A DNA stretch of 64,000 bases from Streptomyces sp. WM4235 (GCF_001279725.1 NZ_LGDE01000170.1:14206-78205), one strand, 5' to 3'. Shown: positions 9,172 to 17,911, counted from the stretch's first letter. Translations and numbers: made by a program. Notes: generated by a model from the sequence alone, not told the origin.

Positions 9172-9492
9172 ATGACCGTGCAGCAGGAGGCTCCCGCGGG
9201 CGGCGCCGGTGAGACGGATGCGTCGCTTGAGGTCTGGATCGACCAGGACCTCTGCACCGGGGACGGCATCTGCGTGCAGTACGCCCCGGAGGTGTTCGAG
9301 CTGGACATCGATGGTCTGGCGTACGTGAAGAGCCCCGAGGACGAGCTCCTGCAGGACGTGGGGGCGACCACTCCGGTTCCTCTGACGCTGCTGCGGGACG
9401 TGGTCGACTCCGCGAAGGAATGTCCGGGTGACTGCATCCACGTAAGGCGCGTTTCGGACAGGGTCGAGGTCTACGGTCCCGACGCCGAGTGA
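9172..9492 (+). CDS. Single-cluster ferredoxin
   Basis: A 106-residue acidic electron carrier. It has the motif DLCTGDGICVQYAPEVFELD (Cys-x5-Cys followed by AP) and later AKECPGDCIHV, the Cys layout of small [3Fe-4S]-type ferredoxins that serve P450s and similar enzymes. CPGDC provides an additional Cys, so cluster type cannot be fixed by eye. Start choice: MTVQQEAPAGG at 9172 has AGGAGA close upstream; ATG at 9139 is an alternative adding 11 residues. It stands alone, divergent from arc and convergent with the next gene after a 4-bp gap. No P450 is adjacent, so the partner is unknown. Confidence 0.85.
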   Translation: MTVQQEAPAGGAGETDASLEVWIDQDLCTGDGICVQYAPEVFELDIDGLAYVKSPEDELLQDVGATTPVPLTLLRDVVDSAKECPGDCIHVRRVSDRVEVYGPDAE

Positions 9493-9496
9493 CGGT

Positions 9497-10111
9497 TCAA
9501 ACACTTCTGGCGGTCGAGTCCGTCAGCTCCTGGCGGAATTTTCCGCCCACCCAGCGCCACTTGGAGAGCTGCTTCACATCGGGGTCGGAGCGCGGTACCT
9601 CGCGTGAGGAATAGCCGAGGAGCGTGGCGGTGACCTGCCCGTCGCTCACGGTGAGGTCGGTGGCGTTCTGTCGGCGCGCGGGGTCGAGCAGGGTGGCGAC
9701 GACGCGGGGGGCGGAACCGGCGGCGGGGCCCCGGGTGAGCACGTAGATGGCGTGGGGCGGGGTTCCCGAGCCGGCGTCGCAGCGTACGGCTGCGACGGTC
9801 TCGGGGCGTCCGTCCCCGTCGAGATCGCCCTCGGCGGTGGCCGTGACGGCCTGTGCGAGGCCCCGGCAGTCCAGTGGGTACGTGAGTGCGTGCGCGTCGG
9901 GGGCGGGCTCCCGGGGTGCGCTGCGGGTTCCGGGGTTCCCGGCGGCGGACGGCGCCGCGGGGGCTCCGTTGGCGGGGTCCGGTTGCAGGAGGCCCGCTCC
10001 GGCGATGACGGCGGCCATGGCCGAGGCCGTGGCGATCCAGTGGAGGGGCCTGGCGCGGTGGTGTGCCAGGAGTTCCAGCGTGGGGGCCGGCTCGGTGGGG
10101 CTGTGCAGCAC
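9497..10111 (-). CDS. Membrane-anchored or exported protein of unknown function
   Basis: A 204-residue protein. The GTG start VLHSPTEPAPTLELLAHHRA was chosen for AGGAGA 8 bases upstream; an ATG at 10162 lacks one. Residues about 27-45 (WIATASAMAAVIAGAGLL) form one hydrophobic segment, so the rest is probably outside the cell. The outer part contains EGDLDGDGRPETVAAVRC, a D-x-D-G-D-G calcium-loop-like repeat of the FG-GAP/VCBS type, suggesting a single Ca-binding loop. I recognise no characterised family. It is preceded on its strand by a very strong hairpin that isolates it from trmI. Confidence 0.7.
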   Translation of the reverse strand: MLHSPTEPAPTLELLAHHRARPLHWIATASAMAAVIAGAGLLQPDPANGAPAAPSAAGNPGTRSAPREPAPDAHALTYPLDCRGLAQAVTATAEGDLDGDGRPETVAAVRCDAGSGTPPHAIYVLTRGPAAGSAPRVVATLLDPARRQNATDLTVSDGQVTATLLGYSSREVPRSDPDVKQLSKWRWVGGKFRQELTDSTARSV

Positions 10112-10221
10112 GCGGGGTGTCTCCTGTGCGAAGGGTGACGGGGAGCCAGCATCGTGCCACACCTCACACCGGGGTGGAACGGGTGGGTCCGGACGGGTCG
10201 CACGATGTCCGGTACAACGAA

Positions 10222-10275
10222 AAGGCGCCGTGGCGTAGTTCCCGAGTCGGTTCGGGAACTACGCCACGGCGCCTT
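10222..10275. terminator. 24-bp perfect-stem hairpin downstream of trmI
   Basis: Arms 10222-10245 and 10252-10275 are perfectly complementary over 24 bp with a 6-base loop. On the minus strand it lies 27 bp beyond the trmI stop, consistent with a terminator. It is unusually long, and AA/TT at the stem ends gives only a minimal U run. Confidence 0.75.
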
Positions 10276-10301
10276 GCTGTTGGGTCGGCGGTGGGCCGGG
10301 G

Positions 10302-11216
10302 TCAGTCGCGGTCGGCGGCGCCGCCGCGTGACTGGCTGCCGGGGCCGTCGTAGTCCTCGCCGTAGGCGCCCTTGGAGGGGCGGCGGCGGCGCATGGGGGG
10401 TTCGACTCCGTCCGCGAGGCGGCGGGCGGTGACGAGGAAGCCGGTGTGGCCGATCATCCGGTGGTCCGGGCGGACGGCCAGGCCCTCGACGTGCCAGTTT
10501 CGGATCATCGATTCCCAGGGCTGCGGTTCGGCGTAGCAGCCGAATTCGCGGATGGACTCGACGGTGCGCGAGAGCTGGGTGGTGGTGGCGACGTAGCAGC
10601 ACAGGATGCCGCCGGGGACGAGGGCCTTGGAGACGGCCTCCAGGCATTCCCAGGGGGCGAGCATGTCGAGGATCACGCGGTCGACGTCGGTGTCGGACAG
10701 GTTGTCCTGGAGGTCGCCCACGGTCAGCTGCCACGCGGGGTGCGGGCCGCCGAAGTAGCGCTCGACGTTGGCGGTCGCGATCTCGGCGAAGTCCGCGCGG
10801 CGCTCGTAGCTGTGGAGCATGCCCTGGTCGCCGATGGCGCGCAGCAGGAAGCTGCTCAGGGAGCCGGATCCGACGCCTGCCTCGACGACGCGGGCGCCGG
10901 GGAAGATGTCGGCGAAGGCCAGGATCTGGCCGGCGTCCTTGGGGTAGACCACGGCGGCACCGCGGGGCATGGACAGGACATAGTCGGGGAGCAGGGGACG
11001 CAGCGCGAGGTACGCGACGTTGCCCGTGGTACGGACAACACTGCCCTCGGGAGCACCGATCAGCTCGTCGTGCGGGAAGGAACCCTTGTGGGTGTGGAAA
11101 TTCTTCCCGGCTTCGAGCGTGAACGTGTAGTGGCGGCCCTTGGGGTCGGTGAGCTGAACCTGGTCCCCGACCTCGAAGGGCCCGCGTCGGCGGGCGGCAC
11201 CGGTCGGTTCGGACAT
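10302..11216 (-). CDS. trmI: tRNA (adenine-58-N1)-methyltransferase TrmI
   Basis: Methylates N1 of A58 in the T loop of tRNA using S-adenosylmethionine. 304 residues. An N-terminal small domain (GDQVQLTDPKGRHYTFTLEA, about 17-40) is followed by a Rossmann methyltransferase domain with motif I VVEAGVGSGSLSSFLL (about 110-125), and motif IV VDRVILDMLAPWE. The C-terminal 40 residues are a basic, Arg/Gly-rich tail. The stop is followed by the 24-bp stem hairpin. In actinobacteria this gene lies near arc, as here, and next to an M50 protease; the functional reason for the linkage is not evident. Confidence 0.92.
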   Translation of the reverse strand: MSEPTGAARRRGPFEVGDQVQLTDPKGRHYTFTLEAGKNFHTHKGSFPHDELIGAPEGSVVRTTGNVAYLALRPLLPDYVLSMPRGAAVVYPKDAGQILAFADIFPGARVVEAGVGSGSLSSFLLRAIGDQGMLHSYERRADFAEIATANVERYFGGPHPAWQLTVGDLQDNLSDTDVDRVILDMLAPWECLEAVSKALVPGGILCCYVATTTQLSRTVESIREFGCYAEPQPWESMIRNWHVEGLAVRPDHRMIGHTGFLVTARRLADGVEPPMRRRRPSKGAYGEDYDGPGSQSRGGAADRD

Positions 11217-11234
11217 GTGACCAGTGTATTGGCT

Positions 11235-12434
11235 CTAGGACTGGGGCCGCGCCATGGCCTTCACGAAGGCCTTCTCGACGTCGAGGGCGGAGAGTACGCC
11301 GTAGATCGCGCCGCCGGTTTCGACGACGAGGTATTCGGTGGCGGGGGTGGTGCGGAGGTGGTCGAGGAGTTCTTCGCCGACGAGGTCCGCGGAAACCTTC
11401 ATGCCGTCGGTGAGGTCTTGGGCGAGGGTGCTGACGGCGACCCAGGGTCGGCGGTGTTCGGGGACGGAGGCGATGGCGCTCTCGCGGACGAGGGCGATGG
11501 GTTCGCCGTGGCCGTCGACGACGACGAGGGCGCGGGCGCCGGCTTCGTTGGCGCGGCGCAGGGCCTCGGAGAGGGGGGTGGCGTTCTCGACGGGGATGGC
11601 GCGGCGGGTGAGGGTGCGGGCCCGGAGCGCGGGGAGGTGTTCGCGCAGTCGGGCCATGCGCAGGCTGTTGCCGGCGCCGGTCCAGATGATGGCGGCGAGG
11701 ATCGCGGCGAGCAGGGCGTCCATGACGGTGTTCATGCCGCCGATTTCCTGGGGGCGGTTGCCGATGACGCCGGTGTGGGTGATCAGGGGCAGTCCGATGA
11801 GGACGGCGACGGCGAGGCCGCGGCCGACCCAGGCGGCGGCGACGGTGCCGGTCATGGGTTTGCCGGTGATGCCCCAGATGAGGGCGCGGAGCATGCGGCC
11901 GCCGTCGAGGGGGAGGCCGGGGAGGAGGTTGAAGGCGGCGACGAGGAGGTTGGAGATCATCAGGCCGCCGAGGAGGACGCCGGGGACGGTGGCGGGGTCG
12001 ACGGCGTTCATGCCGAGGTAGAAGGCGCCGGCGAGGAGGAGGGAGAGGAGGGGGCCGACGAAGGCGAGGACGAATTCGCGGCCGGGGGTCTCGGATTCCT
12101 TCTCGATCTCGGAGACTCCGCCGAAGAACTGGAGCTGGATGCGGCGCACGGGGAGTTTGAAGCGGAGTGCGGCGATGGTGTGCGCGAGTTCGTGGACCAG
12201 GACGGAGGCGTAGAAGGCGACGGCGAAGAAGAGGGAGACGAGGTACCGGACGGGTCCGAGGTCGGGGAGTACTTGGTCCAGCTGGTCGCCGAAGACCCAG
12301 GTGATGAGGGCGGCGACGAGGAACCAGCTGGGCGAGACGTAGACGGGTACGCCGAAGGGGCGGCCCATGAGGAGTCCGCCGCCCGGGTCGGAGCGCTTGG
12401 CTGCGCGCTCGCCGGTTTCGTCGGTGTCTGCCAC
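11235..12434 (-). CDS. Site-2-type M50 metalloprotease with CBS domains
   Basis: An integral membrane zinc protease of the S2P family, 399 residues. Zinc ligands are HELAH at residues 81-85 and the NLLPGLPLDGGRM motif at about 172-184, where Asp is the third ligand. Several membrane helices surround these (about 35-50, 63-82, 125-145, 155-172, 205-235). The C-terminal 140 residues contain two CBS-like segments (TLTRRAIPVENATPLSEALR and ALVVVDGHGEPIALV), expected to bind adenine nucleotides and regulate activity. Start is GTG (VADTDETGER) with GAAGGAC upstream. Family members cut membrane-embedded anti-sigma factors or other proteins; the target here is unknown. It ends 18 bp before trmI on the same strand, so they are probably co-transcribed. 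Confidence 0.88.
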   Translation of the reverse strand: MADTDETGERAAKRSDPGGGLLMGRPFGVPVYVSPSWFLVAALITWVFGDQLDQVLPDLGPVRYLVSLFFAVAFYASVLVHELAHTIAALRFKLPVRRIQLQFFGGVSEIEKESETPGREFVLAFVGPLLSLLLAGAFYLGMNAVDPATVPGVLLGGLMISNLLVAAFNLLPGLPLDGGRMLRALIWGITGKPMTGTVAAAWVGRGLAVAVLIGLPLITHTGVIGNRPQEIGGMNTVMDALLAAILAAIIWTGAGNSLRMARLREHLPALRARTLTRRAIPVENATPLSEALRRANEAGARALVVVDGHGEPIALVRESAIASVPEHRRPWVAVSTLAQDLTDGMKVSADLVGEELLDHLRTTPATEYLVVETGGAIYGVLSALDVEKAFVKAMARPQS

Positions 12435-12600
12435 GGCTGTCCTTCGTTCGGTGCTGTCCGGCGTGGTGGGGGGCGCCGGCGGTTCGTGGGGGTTCGTCGC
12501 GGTGTGGTGGCGCGGTGTGATGCTCCGATCATGCAGTGCGAGGGGGCTCGGCGTCGATGGTATGCGTGTGCTGTCGGCGGCGGGTCGTAGGGTTTCACGC

Positions 12601-13527
12601 ATGACGACGAGCCCTGCCCCCGGTCCGGACGCGGCCGCTGCCGGTGCGACGCCCTCTGTGGGTGGTGGCGCGGTGCGGCCCGCTTCGCTGTCGCCTTCGC
12701 GGGCGAGCGATTTCATGCAGTGCCCGTTGCTGTACCGGTTTCGGGTGATCGACAAGTTGCCGGAGAAGCCGAGTGCGGCGGCGACGCGGGGCACGTTGGT
12801 GCACGCGGTGTTGGAGCGGCTCTTCGATCATCCGGCGGCGGAGCGGACGGCGCCGCGGGCGAAGGCGTTGATTCCGGGGCAGTGGGAGCGGTTGCTGGAG
12901 GCGAGGCCGGAGCTGACGGAGCTGTTTCCGGAGGGGGATGACGGGGCGGGGCTGGCCGGTTGGTTGACGGAGGCCGAGGCTCTGGTGGAGCGCTGGTTCA
13001 CGTTGGAGGACCCGACGCGGTTGGAGCCGGTGGAGCGGGAGTTCTTCGTGGAGACGGAGCTGGAGTCGGGGCTTCGGTTGCGGGGGATCATCGACCGGGT
13101 GGACGTGGCGCCGTCGGGTGAGGTCCGGATCGTGGACTACAAGACGGGCAAGGCACCTCGGCCGCAGTACGCCGAGGGTGCGTTGTTCCAGATGAAGTTC
13201 TACGCGTTGGTGGTGTGGCGGTTGAAGGGGGTGGTGCCGCGCCGGTTGCAGTTGGTGTATCTGGGCAGTGGGGACGTGGTGACGTACGACCCGGTGGTCG
13301 CGGATCTGGAGCGGGTGGAGCGCAAGCTGCTGGCGCTGTGGGAGGCGATCCGGGAGGCGACGGAGACGGGTGACTGGCGGCCGCGGCCGACGAAGCTGTG
13401 CGGCTGGTGTGATCATCAGGCGGTGTGTCCGGAGTTCGGGGGTACTCCCCCGGTCTATCCGTTGGTGATCGGGCCGAGGGCCGAGGTGCGGGTCGAGGTC
13501 GAGGCGGTACGCCCGGAGGGATCCTGA
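12601..13527 (+). CDS. RecB-family PD-(D/E)XK nuclease with probable Fe-S cluster
   Basis: A 308-residue protein of the Cas4/RecB/AddB nuclease type. Catalytic motif: GIIDRVDVAPSGEVRIVDYK (about 161-180) gives the Asp...Asp-x-Lys active site. One Cys at residue 41 (MQCPLLYRF) and three near the C-terminus (LCGWCDHQAVCPEF, about 267-280) have the spacing of the four-Cys iron-sulfur cluster of AddB/Cas4 nucleases. Start at ATG 12601 (MTTSPAPGPD) has no clear ribosome site, and the transcript may be leaderless. It is divergent from the M50 protease. No cas1/cas2 or helicase partner is nearby, so it is a stand-alone housekeeping nuclease, not a CRISPR gene. Confidence 0.85.
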   Translation: MTTSPAPGPDAAAAGATPSVGGGAVRPASLSPSRASDFMQCPLLYRFRVIDKLPEKPSAAATRGTLVHAVLERLFDHPAAERTAPRAKALIPGQWERLLEARPELTELFPEGDDGAGLAGWLTEAEALVERWFTLEDPTRLEPVEREFFVETELESGLRLRGIIDRVDVAPSGEVRIVDYKTGKAPRPQYAEGALFQMKFYALVVWRLKGVVPRRLQLVYLGSGDVVTYDPVVADLERVERKLLALWEAIREATETGDWRPRPTKLCGWCDHQAVCPEFGGTPPVYPLVIGPRAEVRVEVEAVRPEGS

Positions 13528-13592
13528 TCGGTGGATCAGGGCAGAATGGGCGGCGTCCGTCGAAGCCGTCGTACGAATTCGAGGTAGACCCC

Positions 13593-14267
13593 GTGGCGAT
13601 CCGCGTACTGCTGGTCGATGACCAGCCGCTGCTGCGCACCGGTTTCCGGATGATTCTGGAGGCGGAGCAGGACCTGGCGGTGGTCGGTGAGGCCGGGGAC
13701 GGTCTGCAGGCGCTGGATCAGGTGCGGGCCTTGCAGCCCGATGTGGTGTTGATGGACATCCGGATGCCGCGGATGGACGGGGTGGAGGCGACGCGTCAGA
13801 TCACGGGTCCGGGGCGGGACGGGCCGGCGAAGGTGCTGGTGTTGACCACGTTCGATCTGGACGAGTACGTGGTGGAGGCGTTGCGGGCGGGGGCGAGCGG
13901 GTTCTTGTTGAAGGACGCGCCGGCCGTCGAGCTGGTGCAGGCGATCCGGGTGGTCGCGGCGGGTGAGGCGATGTTGGCGCCGAGCATCACGCGGCGGCTG
14001 TTGGACAAGTACGCGGGGCATCTGCCGTCGGGTGAGGACAACGTGCCGGATGCGTTGGGCACGTTGACGGAGCGTGAGGTCGAGGTGTTGAAGCTGGTGG
14101 CCCGGGGTCTGTCGAACGCGGAGATCGCGGCGGACCTGTTCGTGAGCGAGACCACGGTCAAGACGCATGTGGGGCACGTGTTGACGAAGTTGGGTCTGCG
14201 CGATCGTGTGCAGGCGGCCGTGTACGCGTACGAGAGCGGTCTGGTGCGTCCGGGGGCGGGTCAGTAG
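13593..14267 (+). CDS. Orphan NarL/LuxR-type response regulator
   Basis: A 224-residue two-component regulator. The receiver domain (2-120) has acidic residues DD at 9-10, phospho-acceptor Asp55 in VLMDIRMPRMDG, and the Thr/Lys switch positions VLVLTTF and FLLKDAP. The C-terminal LuxR helix-turn-helix (about 155-220) is LTEREVEVLKLVARGLSNAE followed by FVSETTVKTHVGHVLTKLGL. GTG start with GAGGTAGA upstream. No histidine kinase is within the window on either side, so the partner must be encoded elsewhere or is lacking. It follows the RecB-like gene by 65 bp and may be co-transcribed with it. Confidence 0.92.
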   Translation: MAIRVLLVDDQPLLRTGFRMILEAEQDLAVVGEAGDGLQALDQVRALQPDVVLMDIRMPRMDGVEATRQITGPGRDGPAKVLVLTTFDLDEYVVEALRAGASGFLLKDAPAVELVQAIRVVAAGEAMLAPSITRRLLDKYAGHLPSGEDNVPDALGTLTEREVEVLKLVARGLSNAEIAADLFVSETTVKTHVGHVLTKLGLRDRVQAAVYAYESGLVRPGAGQ

Positions 14268-14282
14268 TTCCGCCGGGACGCG

Positions 14283-14318
14283 CGACGGCCCCCCGCCCGT
14301 GAGGGTGGGGGGCCGTCG
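14283..14318. terminator. Bidirectional terminator between response regulator and peptide-binding gene
   Basis: A 12-bp GC stem CGACGGCCCCCC / GGGGGGCCGTCG with a 12-base loop, placed between convergent genes. Confidence 0.75.
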
Positions 14319-14345
14319 TGTGTCCGGGGTGTGCCGGAGTGGGGT

Positions 14346-15923
14346 CTAGCCCTTGGCGATCTCCCAGAAGCGGAAGACGGTCGAGGCGTCGAGGGACCAC
14401 TGGAGGCCGGTCACGTTGGGGCGGGTGACGGCGTACTGCTTGCTCTGCCAGAGCGGGAGGATCGGGACCTCGTCGGCGACGATGTCCTGGAGGCGGGTGA
14501 AGTCGGTGTTGGCCGCGGTGCGGTCGGACTTCGCGGAGGTCGACGGGATGATGGTCCCGTTGATCTCCTTGTTGTCGTAGTTGTTGCGCAGGACGTTGTC
14601 CGGGCCGAAGAAGGGCTGCGTGAAGTTGTCGGCGTCCGGGTAGTCGGGCACCCAGCCCTTCACGTAGACGCCGTACTTGCCGGCCTGGATGTCCTTGTCG
14701 TACTGCTCGAACTCGACGGACTTGACGTCGGCGTCGAACAGGCCGCTGTCGTTGAGCTGCTTGGCGATCAGCTGGAATTCCTGGTCGGTGGACGGGCCGA
14801 ACCGGGAGGGCGTCGAGTACAGGGTGATCTTCACCTTGTCCTTGATGTTGGCCGCGCGCAGGACGGCCTTCGCCTTGTCGACCTGGGGGCTGCCGCCGTA
14901 GCGGTCGAAGAACGGGGTGGTGTGGGATCCGATGCCGGCCGGGACGATCGAGTACAGCGGGACGGCGGTCCCGTTGTAGACCTCCTTGACGAGCGCTTCG
15001 CGGTCGACGAGGTAGGCGATGGCCTTGCGGATGGGGAGCTTGCCGGCGACGGGGTCGTTCATGTTGAAGACGAGGTGCTCGACCTCGGCTCCGGTGCCCT
15101 GGACGACCTCGACCTTCTGGTTGCCGGTGTTGCCGGCGAGGCCCGCGATGTCCTTGGCGGCGAGGCCGCGGAAGGCGAAGTCGACGTCGCCGCTTTCGAG
15201 GACCTTCTTGAGGGCGGCCTGGTCCTCGTTGAAGAACTTCATGGTGACGCCGGTGTTCTTCGGCTTGGCCTTGCCGCTGTAGGACTCGTTGACGGAGAAG
15301 TTGGCTGCCTTCTCGTTGATGGAGTCCAGTTTGTAGACGCCGGAGCCGAAGGCCTTGCCGTCGGTGCGGAGCTTGTCGGCGGGGTATTCGGTGTGGTCGA
15401 CGATGGAGCCCGCGCCGGCCGCGATCTTGCTGGGGAAGGTCGCGTCGGGGGTCTTCAGGCGGAAGACGACGGTGCGCTCGTCGGGGGCGTCGATGCCGGC
15501 GATCGACGCGAGCATGACGGCCGGGCCGTTCTCGTCGTTGATCCTCAGGGTGCGCTCGAAGGAGTACTTGACGTCCTGGGAGGTCAGCTTGTTGCCGTTG
15601 CTGAACTTCAGGCCGGCGCGCAGGACGCACTTGTAGACCTTGCTGTCGCTGCCCTGGAAGTCGCAGTTCTGCGCGGCGTCGGGCTCCGGGGTCGTGCCGC
15701 CCTTGGGGAAGGTCAGCAGCGACTGGAAGACGTTGTTGAAGAGCAGCCAGGAGCCCGGGTCGTAGCCCGAGGCGGGGTCGGTGGCCTTGACCTTGTCGGA
15801 TATGCCCATGACCACGCCCTTGCCGTCTCCGGCGGCGGATCCATCCTGCGCACCGCAACCGCTGAGCAGCGCGGCGGCGGTGGCGGCGCCGAGCGGGGCT
15901 GCCAGCCACTGGTTACGTCTCAT
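14346..15923 (-). CDS. Peptide/solute ABC transporter substrate-binding lipoprotein (copy 1)
   Basis: A 525-residue family-5 (OppA/DppA-type) extracytoplasmic binding protein. The signal peptide ends in lipobox LLSGC with Cys23 as the lipidation site. Family hallmarks: LRAGLKFSNGNKLTSQDVKY (about 105-125), YLVDREALVKEVYNG in the middle, and WVPDYPDADNFTQPFF near the C-terminus. It has the same domain order and many identical blocks as the next gene upstream (15998-17602), so the two are tandem paralogues. No permease or ATPase genes accompany them, so they must use a transporter encoded elsewhere or act as sensors. Start MRRNQWLAAP has GAAGGAC about 10 bases upstream. Confidence 0.9.
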   Translation of the reverse strand: MRRNQWLAAPLGAATAAALLSGCGAQDGSAAGDGKGVVMGISDKVKATDPASGYDPGSWLLFNNVFQSLLTFPKGGTTPEPDAAQNCDFQGSDSKVYKCVLRAGLKFSNGNKLTSQDVKYSFERTLRINDENGPAVMLASIAGIDAPDERTVVFRLKTPDATFPSKIAAGAGSIVDHTEYPADKLRTDGKAFGSGVYKLDSINEKAANFSVNESYSGKAKPKNTGVTMKFFNEDQAALKKVLESGDVDFAFRGLAAKDIAGLAGNTGNQKVEVVQGTGAEVEHLVFNMNDPVAGKLPIRKAIAYLVDREALVKEVYNGTAVPLYSIVPAGIGSHTTPFFDRYGGSPQVDKAKAVLRAANIKDKVKITLYSTPSRFGPSTDQEFQLIAKQLNDSGLFDADVKSVEFEQYDKDIQAGKYGVYVKGWVPDYPDADNFTQPFFGPDNVLRNNYDNKEINGTIIPSTSAKSDRTAANTDFTRLQDIVADEVPILPLWQSKQYAVTRPNVTGLQWSLDASTVFRFWEIAKG

Positions 15924-15997
15924 CACGCGAACGTCCTTCACAGTCGAACTGTTTCGTTGCGCCGGCCTGCGACTCCCGCTGCCGGTTCCTGACTTGC

Positions 15998-17602
15998 TCA
16001 GCCGCTGACGCCCCGGCCGAGTTCCCACAGCTGGAGGTCGGAGATGGCGTTGACGGACCACTCCACTCCGGTGATGCCGTCGCGTGCGGCGACGTACTGC
16101 TTGCCCTGCCACAGGGGCAGGACGGGTACGTCCTCGGCGACGATTTCCTGCATCTCCGTGATCGCGGGGGCGGCGACGTTGCGGTCGGCGGCCCGTCGGG
16201 ACTCGGGGATGAGACGGGTGCGTACGGCGGCGTTGGCGTACGGCGTGCCCAGGAAGTTGTCCTGCTCCAGGAACGGGGCGAGGAAGTTGTCGGCGTCGGG
16301 GTAGTCGGGGAACCAGCCGAGCCCGTAGGCGGCGTAGTCGCCCTTCTTCTGCGCGGGCCGGAAGTCGTTCCACTCGTTGCCCTGGACGGTGATGTCGAAC
16401 AGTCGCGTGGAGTTGAGCTGGGTCTTGAGGGTCTCGAACTCGGCGGCCGTGCCGTCGCCGTAGTGGTCGGCGGTGTAGTTCAGGGTGAGCTTGACGGGGG
16501 TCTTGATGCCGGCGGCCTTCAGGATGTCGGCGGCCTTGGCGGTGTTGGCCTCGCCGTACTTGTTGAAGAACGAGTTGACGTGGCCGGTGACGGTGGTGGG
16601 GACCAGGGAGTACAGGGGCTGCGCTGCCTTGCCGTAGACCTTGGAGATGAGCTGGTTGCGGTCGACGGCGGCGGCGAGGGCCTGGCGTACGGCCTTGTCC
16701 TTGACGACCGGGGCCTCGGTGTTGAACCCGAGGTAGCGGATCTCCAGGCCGGGCATCGGGACGAGCTTGACGCCCTTGGGGGGCTTGGCGGAGAGCTCGG
16801 TGATCTGGGTGGGCGACAGGGTGCGGGAGACCATGTGGATGGCTCCGTCGGTGAGGGCCTGGCCCATGCTCTCGGAGTCGGCGAAGGTGCGCAGTTCGAC
16901 CTTGTCGTTGCGGAGCTTGATGTCGCCCTGGTAGTTCGGGTTCTTGGTGAAGACGGCGCGGACGAGGTGGTCGTCCTTGACTTCGGCCTTCATGGTGTAC
17001 GGGCCGGAGCCGTCGACGGCGAAGCCGGTGCGGAGCTTCTTGGCGTCGTAGTTCTTGGCGCTGACGATGCCCGCGGCGGGGGTGGAGAGCTTGTACGGGA
17101 AGGTCGCGTCGGCGGTCTTCAGGTGGAAGACGACGGTGTCGTCGCCCTTGGCCTCGACGGTGTCGAGGGTGGAGAGCAGCGAGGAGGGGCCGTTCTCGTC
17201 CTTGATCGCGAGGACGCGGTCGATGGAGAACTTGACGTCCTGGGCGGTGAGGGGGTCGCCGCTCGCGAACTTCAGTCCGGGGCGCAGGGTGCAGCGGTAG
17301 CTCTCGTTGCCGGTGTCGGTGAAGCGGCAGTCGGAGGCCGCTTCGGGGACGGGCTGTCCGCCGCCGCGCGGGGTGTGCATCAGCGTCTGGACGGTCTGGC
17401 GCAGTACGTTCCAGGCGCCGGCGTCGTAGGCGTAGGCGGGGTCGAAGGGGGCGGGGGCGTAGTCGGCGGCCTCGAACCGGTCGGTGGTTCCGACGACGAT
17501 CGCTCCGGTTCCTGCTCCTCCGCCGCTGGCGCTGCCGCATGCGGACAGCGCGGGGGCGAGCAGGCCTGCGGCGGCCGTCAGCACCATGGTCTTGCGGTTC
17601 AT
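15998..17602 (-). CDS. Peptide/solute ABC transporter substrate-binding lipoprotein (copy 2)
   Basis: A 534-residue paralogue of the adjacent gene. Signal peptide MNRKTMVLTAAAGLLAPAL leads to lipobox Cys22 in LSACG. It has the family-5 blocks LRPGLKFASGDPLTAQDVKF, AAAVDRNQLISKVYGKAAQP and GWFPDYPDADNFLAPFL. The 74-bp gap to copy 1 holds no obvious terminator, so both are likely one transcript. The upstream 250 bp carries the promoter, which I cannot pin down. Binding specificity (oligopeptide, dipeptide or other) is not readable from sequence. Confidence 0.9.
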   Translation of the reverse strand: MNRKTMVLTAAAGLLAPALSACGSASGGGAGTGAIVVGTTDRFEAADYAPAPFDPAYAYDAGAWNVLRQTVQTLMHTPRGGGQPVPEAASDCRFTDTGNESYRCTLRPGLKFASGDPLTAQDVKFSIDRVLAIKDENGPSSLLSTLDTVEAKGDDTVVFHLKTADATFPYKLSTPAAGIVSAKNYDAKKLRTGFAVDGSGPYTMKAEVKDDHLVRAVFTKNPNYQGDIKLRNDKVELRTFADSESMGQALTDGAIHMVSRTLSPTQITELSAKPPKGVKLVPMPGLEIRYLGFNTEAPVVKDKAVRQALAAAVDRNQLISKVYGKAAQPLYSLVPTTVTGHVNSFFNKYGEANTAKAADILKAAGIKTPVKLTLNYTADHYGDGTAAEFETLKTQLNSTRLFDITVQGNEWNDFRPAQKKGDYAAYGLGWFPDYPDADNFLAPFLEQDNFLGTPYANAAVRTRLIPESRRAADRNVAAPAITEMQEIVAEDVPVLPLWQGKQYVAARDGITGVEWSVNAISDLQLWELGRGVSG

Positions 17603-17850
17603 GCTGGAAGTACTCCCTCGACCCGGCACTTGTTCGAAGCGGCGTGAAAGGCTCTTCGCGACGGTCGCCCGTTCAGGGCGGAACGATCGGGCCGGTGGTG
17701 TGACGATCGGTCCACGCGGTATCGGCACAGGGGTGTGTGTCCGGTACGGCTGAGGTGCGGCGCGGTGCCCGGATCGACATTAGTGGCCTGGGGCGGGATG
17801 GCTGGAACTGGCAGGAGTTGGGGCGTAATCGGACGGTGATCGGTGCGGAC

Positions 17851-17886
17851 TGACCGCATCTGCCGGAGTCTCCGCAGATGCGGTCA
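17851..17886. repeat. Long inverted repeat upstream of the binding-protein pair
   Basis: TGACCGCATCTGC (17851-17863) and GCAGATGCGGTCA (17874-17886) are perfect 13-bp arms, and the loop contains a further GGAG/CTCC pairing. It lies within the 481-bp gene-free stretch 17603-18083, which otherwise holds only the following hairpin and presumed promoter sequence. Could be a terminator half or an operator. Confidence 0.55.
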
Positions 17887-17911
17887 GGAGCTGATCAATC
17901 CGGACACAAAG

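Noticed and set aside
12601..13527. Cas4 gene signalling a CRISPR locus
   Set aside because: The RecB-like nuclease has similar motifs, but no cas1/cas2, repeats or spacers occur anywhere in the window.
14346..17540. A single open frame of over 1000 codons spanning both binding-protein genes
   Set aside because: Copy 1 is in this frame, but the rest is an out-of-frame translation of copy 2, which has its own signal peptide, lipobox and start.
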